A DNA stretch of 64,000 nt from Garcia nutans (taxonomy: Eukaryota; Streptophyta; Magnoliopsida; Malpighiales; Euphorbiaceae). The position numbers and the translations under genes are program-made. Position 1 is the stretch's first letter; the number at the start of each line of letters is the position of its first letter. Under the pieces are notes generated by a model that saw only the letters and a list, made by a program, of their open reading frames with translations, had not been told where the DNA came from and ran no database searches. This document shows, piece after piece, positions 23,340-35,210 of the stretch. The stretch is from assembly GCA_947685225.1 (NCBI GenBank), contig CANTUV010000004.1, positions 16,089,001 through 16,153,000 on the forward strand, written 5' to 3'.

Positions 23340-24056
23340 GGGTTCTGAACCCGGTTTGAGTTTTGGACTCAAGGATAATTTTAGATTCTAGACCTAAGTG
23401 TAATTTTAGGTTCTAGGCCTAAGGATAATTTGGGTTTTGGACCCAAGCTAAGTTCTGGACTTAGAAGAGATTCTAGATTCTGGACCTAAGGGTAATTTGG
23501 GTTCTGGACCCGAGCTAAGTTCTGGACTTAGAAGAGATTCTAGGTTCTGGACCTAAGGGTAATTTGGGTTCTGGACCCGAACTAAGTTCTGGACTAAGAA
23601 GAGATTCTAGGTTCTGGACCTAAGGATAATTTGGGTTCTGGACCCAAGCTAAGTTTTGGACTTAGAAGAGATTCTAGGTTCTGGACCTAAGGAAAATTTG
23701 GGTTCTGGACCCGAGCTAAGTTCTGGACTTAGAAGAGATTTTAGGTTCTGGACCTAAGGATAATTTGGGTTCTGGACCCAAGCTATGTTATGGCCTTAGA
23801 AGAGATTCTAGGTTCTGTACCTAAGGGTAATTTGGTTTCTGGACCCGAACTAAGTTCTGGACTTAGAAGAGATTCTAGGTTCTGGACCTAAGGATAATTT
23901 GGGTTCCGGACCCGAGCTAAGTTCTCGACTTAGAAGAGATTTTAGGTTGTGGATCTAAGGATAATTTGGGTTCCAGACCTGAGCTAAGTTCAGGACTTAA
24001 GAGAGATTTTAGGTTCTGGACCTAAGGATAATTTGGGTGCTGGACCCGAGCTAATA
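23340..24056 (-). repeat. About 65-bp tandem repeat array of element D
   Basis: About 11 imperfect units. On + each contains GATTCTAGGTTCTGGACCTA, AGGATAATTTGGGTTCTGGA and CCCGAGCTAAGTTCTGGACT. It lies where A, B and E have their shorter repeat arrays, next to the 3' LTR. Confidence 0.88.
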
Positions 24057-24199
24057 AAGATTTAATTTTCTGCAAAAAATAATTTTTTCGGTTTCATAAA
24101 ATTTGACTAATTTTTATGCACATGTCTTCTCCTTGCCCCCTGCGTGTAAAAATATTTATACACACGCAAGCATTTGAATAATTAAATTGAATAATTGAA

Positions 24200-24345
24200 T
24201 TTACTATTTATTTACTATGTAGTCACTATTTATATACTATTTACTATTTATAAATAGTAACTTACTATTAGTAAATAGTACTTTACTATTGTAAATAGTA
24301 ATTTACTATTCTTAAATAGTAATCTACTATTTATAAATAGTAAAA
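24200..24345 (+). repeat. Cluster of AT-rich palindromes
   Basis: At least five near-perfect palindromes built on TACTATTT and AAATAGTA. 24241-24260 is a perfect 20-bp palindrome, TTACTATTTATAAATAGTAA, and a near copy sits at 24324-24342. The cluster lies at the left edge of the captured PMD segment, upstream of its TATA box. Confidence 0.8.
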
Positions 24346-24432
24346 TGTACTATTCATCAACTATAAAAGTTAACTATTCATGAACAGTAAAACTTACTTT
24401 TGAATTTTGTTTTTTTTTCTTGCCATTTCTCT

Positions 24433-24439
24433 ATATAAA
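24433..24439 (+). promoter_or_regulatory. TATA box of the captured PMD gene fragment
   Basis: TATATAA within TTCTCTATATAAACAAACG, about 105 bp upstream of the start codon. It is on the strand of the PMD exons, opposite to the retroelement, so it probably came with the gene. Promoter activity is inferred only. Confidence 0.5.
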
Positions 24440-24537
24440 CAAACGAATTCCTTCATTTCATTCACAGTAAAATCCTTAATTTTCTATAATTTTCTGAGAT
24501 TCTTTCAAATTTAGCATATAGTTTTGAAAAAAAATAC

Positions 24538-26030
24538 ATGCTTCAAGGTCAGGAACTTATTCTAATGCTGAGTTATTAGAGTTTATTCGGCATCATGAAG
24601 ATGGAAATATAGATCTACTAGCCGGAATGCCGCTTCATCGCAGTTCAAACAAAAAGAGCATGGTAAGTTTTTCTTCTTTTCTTTTTCTTTTATCTTTTTC
24701 TTTTTTTTGATTTTTTTGATTTTTTGTTATTATTATTTTTATTATTTTTTCGTCTTTTTGTTATTTATTTATTATTTTATTTTTTTGTTTTATATTTTAT
24801 TATTTATTTTTATATTTTATTATTTATTTTATTATTTTTATGTTTATCTTTATTTTTTATTTATATTTTTATATTATTATTTTTTTGAAAATTTAGGAAA
24901 AATAAATTAATTTAAGCAGATAGAATAATATCTACTTACCTGGTATTAACTTACCTGGCTCCGTGTTAGCGTGATCGTTATGTTGTTCGGGCTGGAGGGT
25001 ATATCTACAAAGCTCGACAATGGTACGATGTAGTGCCTTCTCAGGTAAGGCAAATTATTCGATATTGCGGCTTTGAGAGCTTCATCTTACAATTGCCATC
25101 CGAGGAGTATCTGATAGACCGGAGCGTAGTTCAGGCACTCGCAGAACGATGGTTGGATACAACTCATACTTTCCACTTGCCCATTGGAGAGATGATAATT
25201 GGTCCGGTCGATTTTACTGCTATAACCGGCCTTCGATATGATGGTGTTTCGGTTCCTCTGACCAATGATATTTTGACATTTGAAGAAATTCAGCAATTAA
25301 TTGGTATGGAACCATCTTATAAAGGTCCTTTTAAGATAAAGATCGAGCCAATTCGTAGTTATTGGATAAACTATGAAGGACGGGTTCACAGAGACACGGC
25401 CCAACAGTATGCTCAAGGATTTTTGTTATATTTGCTTGGGTCGACCATCATAGGCAGCATTGAATCCTCCATCCATTTGTCAGTGCTGAGGACCCTTTCT
25501 TATTTCAGAACGGTACCATCTTGTTCACCTGGTCTCGCCTGACTTTACCATGGTCTTGATAAAATTTGCCGAAATAAGAAGTCTTTCATCGGCTTGATGG
25601 CGGTTGTCGAGGTACTCTTCTTCTACCAATGTCAATTCCACTCTTTTCTTGCATGAATTTGATCTCTATTGTTGTTGTAGGCATGGGCATATGAACACAA
25701 CCTCGTGAGGGTACTTGGTATTTTTCGAGAGAGAATCGGGTATCCGAGATTAAATTTCTGGTTGTCAGATCGCGTGGAAGTTCTCGGCTCTCACCACGTG
25801 CATGCCCAATGCTTTGTGTTGAGCCGCTTAACATCAGACCAGGTAAAATAGCATTAGTATGCTTTAAATTTTATGTGAAAGTTTACTTACCTTATGTTAT
25901 TTTGCAGGTGAATTTGGCCTGGTGGAACCCAGAAGAGCGGACAAACTGGTCTCCCTTCATGAAGGCTGCGCTATCTTTCCAACATACTTGCCGAGTCATC
26001 GCTGGCCCAGTGTCTAGTGGGCGGCCCAGT
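24538..26030 (+). pseudogene. Plant mobile domain (PMD, MAIN/MAIL1-like) gene fragment with introns
   Basis: PMD proteins (Pfam PMD, MAIN/MAIL1 family) act in transcriptional silencing and meristem maintenance; PMDs also occur in transposons. Four exons can be read in one frame: 24538-24662, 24970-25611, 25681-25842, 25908 to about 26030. Introns have GT..AG ends (24663-24969, 25612-25680, 25843-25907) and all fall in phase 0. Diagnostic motifs are GFESFILQLP, ALAERWLDTTHTFHLPIGEM, TAITGLRYDG, AQGFLLYLLG, AWAYEHNL and NFWLSDRVEVLG. Two lesions: one base appears missing just after the ATG at 24538, and a TGA stands in frame at 25540-25542. The C-terminal part is absent; the sequence runs into retroelement DNA at about 26031. 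It lies antisense to element D and replaces about 800 bp found in E. Presence of introns means capture at DNA level or from unspliced RNA. Confidence 0.85.
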
Positions 26031-27562
26031 ATCTCATATGCATGCTTATTCAAACTATCTCCACTAATAGACTCTGCCTACCAAGAGAGATCAAAAAGTC
26101 TTTGATAGGCTTTAAATGGGGTCAATAAGGGACACAGGTTTAAGTGAAGGCCATTTTGAGATTGGAGCTGGTGTGACACAATGGACAAACCCTCACACTA
26201 CAAATTTCTTGTTGGAACTTTAGAGAGTTGGGAGCAATCTTGCTAGACTCAAAATTCCTTCTATCTTTTTGGCATTAATCTGGATCTCAATTGGAACGGT
26301 CTTTGTCCTTGCATAAAGTTTGGTACCCAAATTCATTTCTTTTCTTCTTCTCCCTTTTCTTTCTTTTTCTTTTTCTTACTCTTCCCTTTCTTTGACCATT
26401 TTGTCCTTCTTCCTTGTCAGACTGTTAAGTACAGAACTTTCAAGAACTGAATGGTCTTTCTCCTTTTTCTTTGATTTTGATTGAATCTTTGGTTGGGTTG
26501 GACCAAGTCAAGTCAATATGTCCTTATAAACCAAATGGAAGCCTTTTGTTGTCTTAGGTAAAAGAGAACTCAGCTAGCTTTTTGAACCGCCTTTTTAGGA
26601 TTTATCTATCTTTTTTTCTTTCTTCTTTTTTTTCTTTTTCCTCTTCTTTTTTCTTTCTCTTTTTTTGTTTTTTTTCTTTTCTTTTTTTTTGTTTTCTTGG
26701 TTCTAGCTCAAACAGAGTTGTCTTGTTTGTACCAACTTAGGTCTCCAATAATGGATGAGTGGAGTGACATAAATCTTCTTTAACAGGGATAAATCATTTG
26801 TTACTCCGATGTTGTCTTGATATATTGGAGATAATAGAAAAACTTCAACTACCCTTATGGTCTTAAAAACATTAACTACCCTTATGGTCTTGAGAACTTC
26901 AACTATCTTTATGGCCTTGAGAATTTCAACTATCCGCATGATCTTGACTAATCATTGCTTTCTTTGATCTTCTTGCCTCTTCATCTTAGTGATCATAAGA
27001 CTTGTCAAAAGTATCACAATAGCTTAGGGTAGGTTGTTGGGGTTATATGCCAATAAAAAGAAAGCTAAAACCTTATGAAGGCTCAAAGGGACAACTAGGG
27101 ATTGATATTTAATAGGGTGGATACTAGTTGTTGGCTAACCAAACAATGCCTAGATCATCTTTCCCTTAAATAAACAGAGTTCAATTTCGCCTCGAAAGTT
27201 TGTCAAAGCATGTTCTAAGACTGACTAGGACCTAGACAAATAATTATACAGGAGCCCTCTCTAAGTAAGCATACACAACTCAATGCTATAGAGCAATTAC
27301 CTCACCTAGTAAAGTCATTCGAGTCATGATGCATAAATATATTAATTCATGAATTATCAAGCTAGATTCCTCATCGGTTGAGCATTAAAATGAAAAAAGA
27401 AAAACAAAAATTTTGATGAAAGTAATTTATTTAAACAAATTTAAATTTTAAAAACACGATTATTCCAATTAAATATTAAAGAAAGTAAAATTGAAAAGTA
27501 ACATTCAAGCTAAGGAAAGTTTATTGAGTTGGAGTCGAAGACACTTCATTTATTTAGACATC
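26031..27562 (-). other. Element D: post-gag non-coding region
   Basis: Collinear with E 48945-50420 and with G 56067-57480 reversed. Includes pyrimidine-rich runs (26330-26400, 26608-26698) and the 27-bp minisatellite. No recognisable protein. Confidence 0.65.
26840..26945 (-). repeat. 27-bp minisatellite, 4 copies (element D)
   Basis: Four units seen on + as TTCAACTACCCTTATGGTCT. The unit equals nine codons, so it also reads as a 9-residue peptide repeat (IRVVEVFKT-like) on the minus strand; I regard that as incidental. Confidence 0.8.
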
Positions 27563-28376
27563 TCAAGGGTAAGGATTTTTTTCACCATCAAAGGTCATTG
27601 CTTCATCATCCACAGTTAATCCAAACTTGTTTAGTAGTACATCCTCTTTAGCAGCTTCTCTATCCATATCATGATGAGATGACAAGATAAAGCTCTTCAT
27701 GAAGGTTGCAAGAGGTGGTGCCCTTCCAATTTTAGGTAGAGGCTAATTCTTAGTGTTGGGCTTATTATGTTTAGGCAGCTTACCACTGTCAATTAGATTT
27801 TGGATATCATGCTTCAATCGGGTACATCTATCGGTTTCATGTCCTTGAGTCTGATGAAATTGAAAAAAAGTCTTAATATTAAATTTTGGGGGTAAAGGAT
27901 TTGGCAAAGGTCAAGGAGTTAAGGGTTATAACAATCCCCTCTTTTGTAACTTATTAAAAACCAAAGATAGTGGCTTCCCCAATTCTGAAAACTGCCTCAT
28001 TCCTCCTTGATCGGTGGCATTAACATTAGCTTCCTTTTGTGCATTTTGATTGTTAGGTTGATAAATCCATTTTGCAGACAAATGGTTCTTCTCTCTTTCC
28101 TCTTGACCTTTTCCACTGGGGTGATAACCGCCCTTATTGCCCCACTTAGACAGCACATGGTTCGGTTGGTCTCGTAGAATAGGGATTTGTCCCTCATTTT
28201 TCATTCGATCTCTACTAGTGAACATGTTCTCCACGGATGCTGCCTTAGCATTGTTGATGATCTCTAGAATTTCAATCAACTGGGTCTTCATAGTCTTAGC
28301 TAGGGCCTCTTTTTATTTCTTCCATCTTGGCATTGAGGGCATCATCCATCATTCTTTGAATTTGTTTGAGATCCAT
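27563..28376 (-). pseudogene. Short-form gag relic of element D
   Basis: Starts at 28376 (MDLKQIQRMMDDALNAKMEE), frameshifts at about 28295, then reads openly 28291-27926 as an EILEIINNA helix, a basic linker with RDRMKNEGQIPILRDQPNH and KWGNKGGYHPSGKGQ, and a C-terminal region. The capsid core present in A, B and E is absent; G shares the same short arrangement. The knuckle-like motif near 27850 has lost its first Cys (Phe instead) but keeps HX4HX4C. The tail resembles G's, ending near a TGA at 27563-27565. Intact length would be about 265-270 residues. Probably non-functional in this copy. Confidence 0.75.
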
Positions 28377-28978
28377 TATTTTTGGTGAGTAAGTGATTGA
28401 GTCATCGTTAGATGCTTCGCTTCCGGCGTAGGTAGGATTGTCGTAAGCTTTTGAATTATCGTAATCCAGGGCTGTGAGCCAAAGAGGATTAATGATATGA
28501 GATGCACATGTATGTATGCATGTATGCACAAACAATCAACAAAGATAAATAGGACGTTCCTTCCAACCTTATAACATCCGCAAACGAATGGCGAGTCTCT
28601 TTTCCTAGGTAATATGGTTAACAAAATACCAACATGAGGTACCTTGCTTTCAAACATTTCTCTCGAACGTTTCAACCAATAGTTATATTTTCAAAAATGG
28701 AAATCAGTTCATAATAATTCCCATTAATTAGGTTTTAATCCATTAATCCAACCAAAGTAGCTTTTATGCTATATTGGATTAAAACTAAATTAAGTGGTTT
28801 ATTATAGATAGATTTCTCACTTGAAAAAGTAACTATTGATTCATGCCAAAAACAAACCCATGGTTAATTTATTCTTAGTATAAACTAGGCTCACAATTGA
28901 TTTTTGGTATTTCATAATTGGCGTAAATAATTTGCAAGCTCTTTGTAAGAAAAGGTTCGATGAAAATAATTTTGTTTT
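28377..28978 (-). other. Element D: leader, gag-proximal part
   Basis: Collinear with G 54760-55272. Ends at the GTTTT TSD (28974-28978) of solo LTR H1 and resumes at 34625. Confidence 0.75.
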
Positions 28979-29498
28979 TGTAACACCCCTTCCCGACCTA
29001 CATGTGTAAGCTGAGTAGAGGCGCCACACTATCCTAATGTTGCTACCAATTTTACTTAATCAAATTTTAGTTCCAATTTTTACAGAAATTTTGCCATAGT
29101 TTCGCCTAAAAATTGAGTCCCAAGTGTCGACAAAACTGGTTTTTTTTCTGATTTTTAAAAACATTTTACAGAAACCAATGCAAACAAAATCATTCTCAGT
29201 ACACTTCCCAATAAAATCCCCCTTATAACCTCAACTACAACCTGCAAAAAGAATTTACACTTCTAGTACAAAATAAAGTAAAGGTTTATTATGAAATACA
29301 GTAGATAAAATATTTGTTCACTATGCAGTGAAATGTAACAATATTTACAAATTCATATACATCCAAACTCAAGCTTTACAACCCATAAAATTTATACATT
29401 TTTGGCAGTCAGTCTTTGATCTTTAAGCCCACTATCAACACCTCAAAATCTGGACTCGACTCGGCCTAGAGGAACTCTCTGGTTCTTCCCTGTCACCT

Positions 29499-29536
29499 GC
29501 GCGATAAACCACAATCGCGCTAAGCCAACGGCTTAG
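29499..29536 (-). repeat. Twin hairpin in LTR H1
   Basis: On +: GCGCGAT, 8-nt loop, ATCGCGC, then CTAAGCC-AAC-GGCTTAG. Both stems are perfect. Confidence 0.85.
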
Positions 29537-30976
29537 TGGTACAAACTACAATGATATCATGCTATAATGAAATGCCAATGTCATATTATCCAACATACAA
29601 GTAATTCTCAAGAATTTCATATTTCATGACATTACCTTTCATTGTTTCCAACATTTGTGTTATCAATTATAGGACATAGTGAACTCAAAACAAGCATAGA
29701 TCTCAATATTTATTTATTTCATCATTTATAAATCACATAGAAAACAAAGACAAGCAAGGGCCCAAAAGAAACTAATATGTTATTCAAAGTTCAGAGTTAC
29801 TGCTTTGGTCCATATCATAATCATCAAGCCCATAGGCAACACATATATATATCTCTATCCATGTATAGGGTAATAGACCCAGTCTCTTGGACCTCAACCC
29901 ACTAAACTCGAGGAGATCCTCAACCCGGCAAGACTGTTACTTGTAACAGACCCAGTCTCTTGGACCTCAAACTGTTACTATAATTCACATTTTTCATTTA
30001 TCAACTGGAATCAGCTTACGACCTGGTCTTTTCACCTATCTAGTACTTTATAGGCATGCCGCCAAACCCAGAACTCTGAAGGTTGAATAACACATTAGAC
30101 ACACAATCTTTTCATTTATTTATATCTTTGTACATTTCTTTCTCAATTCATCTCATTCTCATAATCAAATAGGCAATCATGCCTCCATTATCTCATTTGC
30201 ATTATCATAGCCAAAAATCATGGCCTCATAACTCATAATATCTCAAATCATAATAAAATAATTCTTCATAATATCATATCTTTCACATTTCATTTCCATA
30301 TTTCATTTCATCATCATATAAGCAAATATGTTTCAACCATCTCATATTATATTTCAAATCACATTAATCAGTTCATTATTCAAATGGATATAATCAATGG
30401 CATTAACACATATTTTACATGCTCATCACAACATTCACAAATTACCAAACATAATGTGATTTTTAATATCCATCAACAATGCATTAGGTTCCTTATCACA
30501 TTTACAATCAAATGTGTGTCAAGTCTCAACATCACATGAATGTATGCAATAGTGTAGTTGTAACACCCTACATCCGGTACACGAACACTACAAACACCAC
30601 AATGTAATATTCGTGCACTGAACATAGGGATGCTACGGTTTTCCTTAACATTCAAATCATTTTAAGATGATATCATAATCTTTCTCATTATACATTATAG
30701 AAAATAAGTAATTAACTTGTAATATAAAACAAAATAGATAGATATATACATTTACTTAATACGCAGCGGAATTTATAAAATATTTACATATATGAATAAT
30801 CTCAAAACTATATTTACAATTATACATATATTTACATTAAAATCAATACTTTACAAAATATAAAGGAGTTATACATGATTGGCAGCACTTCTCTGATCTT
30901 TAAGTTCCAAAAATAAATTCTTCAATGCCTAGTCTCACTCGGTCTCGAGGAACTCTCGGGTTCAACCCTGTCACCT

Positions 30977-31013
30977 GCGCGATCAACACTATCGCGCTAA
31001 GCCAACGGCTTAG
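30977..31013 (-). repeat. Twin hairpin in LTR H2
   Basis: On +: GCGCGAT, 7-nt loop CAACACT, ATCGCGC, then CTAAGCC-AAC-GGCTTAG, both stems perfect. Confidence 0.85.
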
Positions 31014-32034
31014 TAGTACAAAGTATGCTAGCATAATGCTTTAATGCAATGCAATGTCACACATTTTAATAATCAAGACAACTTCATAGATGGAAAGATA
31101 ATATCACACCTTAGTATTTCATAAATCATACACATATCAACATATTACATTTCAAAGTCCTTCCATAGATCTCATTATTCAATTATTTTACCATCAATGA
31201 ATCACATTTAAACAAAGACAAGCATGGGCCCAAAATACACTAATATGCCATTCAATTTTCAGAGTTAATGCTTTGGTTTTGTTATCACATTTATCATTGT
31301 CATTATCCCAACTAGGCTTCAAGGATTAGGTTCAACCAAGCTTCAAGGGGAACAAAGCAAGCTAAGTATCAACCCAACTTGGCTTCAAGAACCAACCCAA
31401 CCTAGCTTCAAGGGTTGTAACATCTCAATTAGGCTTCAAGGACTAGACCCAACCAAGCTTCAAGGGGAGTAAAACATGTTAAACTTCAACCCAACTTGGC
31501 TTCAAGGATCAATTCCAACCTAACTTCAAGAGATTGTTACTAATAGTAGGCATGCCACCAATAACAAAACTCTGAAAATAGTATAACACATTAGACACAC
31601 AATTCATTCATTATCTCATCATCAATTCCATTCTCAATTCTCATTATCAATTAGGCAAACATGCCTCATTAAAGTCATTATAGCCAATCACAATGGCTTT
31701 ACATTCCATCACATCTCAATCCACATTTCAAATACATAATCATTTGGATCATCATATCTTTCACATTATTCATGTAAAATCATTGATAATACATAACAAA
31801 GTATAATATTCATATGAATTAACAATGTAATAATGCAATTTTTTTACTTACCTCAATAACAATTCACACAACTCTAAACACTTCCTTTCCAAGATTCTTT
31901 TACTTCTTAGATCAATGACAAATCACTTTCTTCAAGACCTAATCCAAAAATAATAACATACACTTGCTTAGGGATACACGTGAGATAATCAAATTAAGAG
32001 TTAACTAAGGCAAACCCTAAACATGACATGCTCA

Positions 32035-32320
32035 ACCACACGGGCGTGTCCCTGACCATACTATAACTCCACAACACAGAAGCTTTTACACGCTCAGAAC
32101 CACGGGCGTGTCATTGGGCATGTAATACATTCTGCCTCTCTGAAAAATATCAACATGTCCAACATCATGAGCGTGTTCATGGCCGTGTAAACTCTCCAAT
32201 CTCACAGTAGCTATGACACGCTCAATAACACGGGCGTGTTACTGGTAGTGTCAAACCTACTGCCTCCAACACAATTGACACGCCTAAGATTTTGGACGTG
32301 CTCCTGGGCGTGTCAGACCA
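32035..32320 (-). repeat. CACGGGCGTGT repeats in LTR H2
   Basis: Repeated ACACGGGCGTGTC and GACACGC motifs, the reverse-strand counterpart of the arrays in I and C. Confidence 0.75.
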
Positions 32321-34629
32321 AAAACTCAGATTCCGGCCAAACAACAAAACACCCAACAAAATACTTCTTTTCACCAACATCCTCTTCAAACAAACTTAAC
32401 AAAACATACCCAAAAACCATCTTAACTTACAAAAATACCAAAACAACTCCACATCTATAACAAACACAAATCACAAATATCATCACAAAACCTTAAACAC
32501 AAATACAACACCATCTCTTCCAACCAACTTACTCTTTTCTTCAATCCATCCTTAAAATCCATAATCAATTCAATCAAACACTCTTAAACATATTACAATC
32601 AAACAACACACTCTTACATACTCTATCAAACTCAAACTCAACTTCAAATAAGCAAAGAAATCAAAAGAGGACTTACCAAAGTAATGAAACTTCAAAACTC
32701 TTCAACTCAATAACTTGATTTTCCTTTGAATTTGATCTAAGAACTCAAAACTCTCCTCTTTCTCTCTTGTCTTTAGGATGTCCGGCCACCAAGGAAGAAG
32801 AAAAGAAAATGAAGAAGCAAAGTCAAATTTAGCATATCTTTAAACCTCCACCAAGCATTTCTAAAAAGTCAATTACCCAAATACCCTCTTCTCACTTACT
32901 TTTAACTCTCTTCACTTACATGCCCTTATTAGTAATTTCACCAATAACCAAATAAATATCTTCATCCCTTGCTCTCCATTTTGACTTATGTATATATTAT
33001 TTATACTTTCATATATACAACATACACACTTTCTTTTAATTTCTTTTCTCTTGCAAATTAACATATGCATTCAATCCAATTTAAAACAACAACAATATTC
33101 AAAATTCTAAGGCATACATTGGGATATTACAGTAGTTTGTACTAACCTTAAAACCAACTCACACCAATCTATACACTTACTCTTCCAAGAATCCTCAACA
33201 CTTAGATTAGGGCAATTCAACCTCTTCATAACCTAATCCAAAAAGGAGTATTAGCAAAATGACCATATGAATAGTAAATTCTGGTTTTGGACTCAACTTA
33301 ATCCTTATTTTGAAACATTGTATAAAATAATCTACTTGACTAAAAACTCTAAAATTTTTACAGAACTTACTTTTACATCTTAAAATCATTCCTTTAAAAT
33401 TTCAGATCAAACTGAACACAAAATCCTGGTCAAATAGTTCACCCATCCAGACTGCCCCAATTGCCCTGCATCCTGGCAGCAGTTCTGAACTTTGTGAATT
33501 CCATAAATCAAATTCAATCAACGTGGTTCCAAATTATTTTTCTCAAATACTAGACTCACTAAGCAACAACATATCCAAAATTCAATTGGATATAATTTTC
33601 TACATTTTATTAAAAATCCTGAAAGATAGCTGTCTCAATTAAGGTACCTGCTGGAACATGTCTAATAAACATAATCTTTCCAAAATCATAACCATTCCAA
33701 AATCGAATCAACATATTTTTCAGTCATTCTAGACTCATAGAGGTACAACATATCAAAAATTCACTTCAAGAACATTTTCTATATTTAATTAAAAATCATA
33801 CAAATCACAGCATTTACTAATTGCAAAACAGAAAAATTTCACTAAACACAACTCTTACTCTTCCATCACCAACACCAACCTAACTTCTTATCTTTAATTC
33901 CATTTCAACACTTTTACACACACCATACACAAATACACTCCAACCATCAACAACACTCTATCAAACTCAAGCAAAACTCCAAATAGAACAAGAGAAATCA
34001 AGAGAAAACTTACCAAAAATGATGAACTTCTTGAATTTCTAACTTGTTTTTTTTTTTTTTTTTTGAAAACTCCTTTAATTTTGGTCTTGGAAAATCAAAT
34101 CCCACTCTTGCTCTCTTGCTTGAGTGATGGCCGGCCAAACCACAAAGGAAGAAGAAGAAAAATAAAAATGAATGGCAAAGTCAAATTTCTCATCTCTTTA
34201 AACCTCCACCAAGTATTCCAAAAAGAAAATTACTTAAATACCCTCATCTACTTATTTTAGCTCCCTTTCCCTTACTTTCCTTTTTAGTAATTTCACAAAT
34301 AACAAATTAAATATCTTCTTCCTTTGACCATCCATTTTGACTTGTATATATGTTATATATATATTTCCATATATATAACATATAAACTCTCTTCCAATCA
34401 TCTAAATTTCTATTTTCCATTTATTAATTAATTCAACAATAATAAACATAAATATCTTCTTCTTTGACTTTCTTATTTGACTTGTGTATATGTTATATAT
34501 ATTTCTATATATACAACATATACACTCTCTCTTAAATTCCTTTCTCTTTCAAATTTAAGATATACATTCAATCCAATTGCAACAATAATATCAAAACTTC
34601 TAGAGCGCACTTTGGGATATTACAGTTTC

Positions 34630-35192
34630 TAAGCCCATTGTAAAACGATTTTAGGAAAAATGGATTTTGGGCTTAGTATTTGGGCCATGAGCAAAAAAAT
34701 TATGATTTGTTTTTAGAAAAATCTTATGTCCAAAGACCATCTTGAAAGGTTTTGAAAATAGCTTTGGTCTTTTGGACTTTAAAGAAAAATTTATTTGAGC
34801 TTGCAAATGTACTTGGGTCATATTAGAAAAAGAACAAACCAAATAAGCCATGATTTAAGCCAAGACAAATTAACCATAGTCAAACAACATGCATTTGGGG
34901 TAAAAACTTAAGGAAAGTAATTAGGCCAATTACATGAGCTTTAGTCTTTGCGTTAAAAGGCTTAGGTTCCCATTGCAAGTATATACCAAACGGTACGAGG
35001 CTATGAGTGGTTATGCCATGCTCGATCTCCATACTTTGAGTGAAAGTATGGTATCCCTTACATAACACAACACGGGTAACACGGGCGTCCTAACTCACGC
35101 ACACCATGCAATCTAATATATGATGCAGTGGATAATATCATTATAAGAAAGAATAGAATAATAAAAAGACCAACGGAATCAACTTCTCTTAT
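34630..35192 (-). other. Element D: leader, primer-site-proximal part
   Basis: Continues D's leader after the right TSD of H1 (34625-34629). Collinear with G 54187-54755. No gene. Confidence 0.75.
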
Positions 35193-35210
35193 CCCCAGTG
35201 GAGTCACCAC
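35193..35210 (-). promoter_or_regulatory. Primer-binding site of element D
   Basis: Minus strand GTGGTGACTCCACTGGGG next to the LTR end CTCACA. Confidence 0.7.

Larger units (their letters stand above)
30559..33131 (-). mobile_element. Solo LTR H2 (Tekay/Del-like) with perfect TSD
   Basis: 2573 bp, on + from TGTAACACCCTACATCC to GGGATATTACA, flanked by GTAGT at 30554-30558 and 33132-33136. It is a solo LTR inside solo LTR H1. It belongs with F rather than with C and I: both have repeats of the form AACTTGGCTTCAAG (31310-31540) where C and I have GTCTAGCCGGGTTGAGG. Confidence 0.92.
28979..34624 (-). mobile_element. Solo LTR H1 (Tekay/Del-like), itself split by H2
   Basis: Plus strand starts TGTAACACCCC and ends GGGATATTACA. 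TSD is GTTTT (28974-28978) versus GTTTC (34625-34629); the uninterrupted site in G reads GTTTC, so the left copy mutated. Without H2 it is about 3.07 kb, longer than the others because 33250-33850 holds about 600 bp not seen in I, C, H2 or F; the GACACG repeat block is missing. GGCCGGCC occurs near 34131. No internal genes. Confidence 0.88.

Noticed and set aside
23340..24056. Possible CRISPR-like array
   Set aside because: Units are contiguous tandem repeats without unique spacers and the context is a plant retroelement.
24707..24910. Open frame of Phe/Tyr/Ile-rich residues resembling a membrane protein
   Set aside because: It lies in the T-rich first intron of the PMD fragment; low-complexity DNA reads this way in any frame.
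25586..25834. Minus-strand open frame over PMD exon 3
   Set aside because: Shadow of the PMD exons, which have family motifs and splice sites on the plus strand.
26703..26939. Open frame with a 9-residue repeat (IRVVEVFKT-like)
   Set aside because: By-product of the 27-bp minisatellite; not in frame with anything conserved in A or G.
31310..31540. CTTCAAGG repeats in H2 (also 58455-58620 in F) as a separate satellite
   Set aside because: They sit at a fixed place in the H2/F LTR type, so they are part of the LTR.
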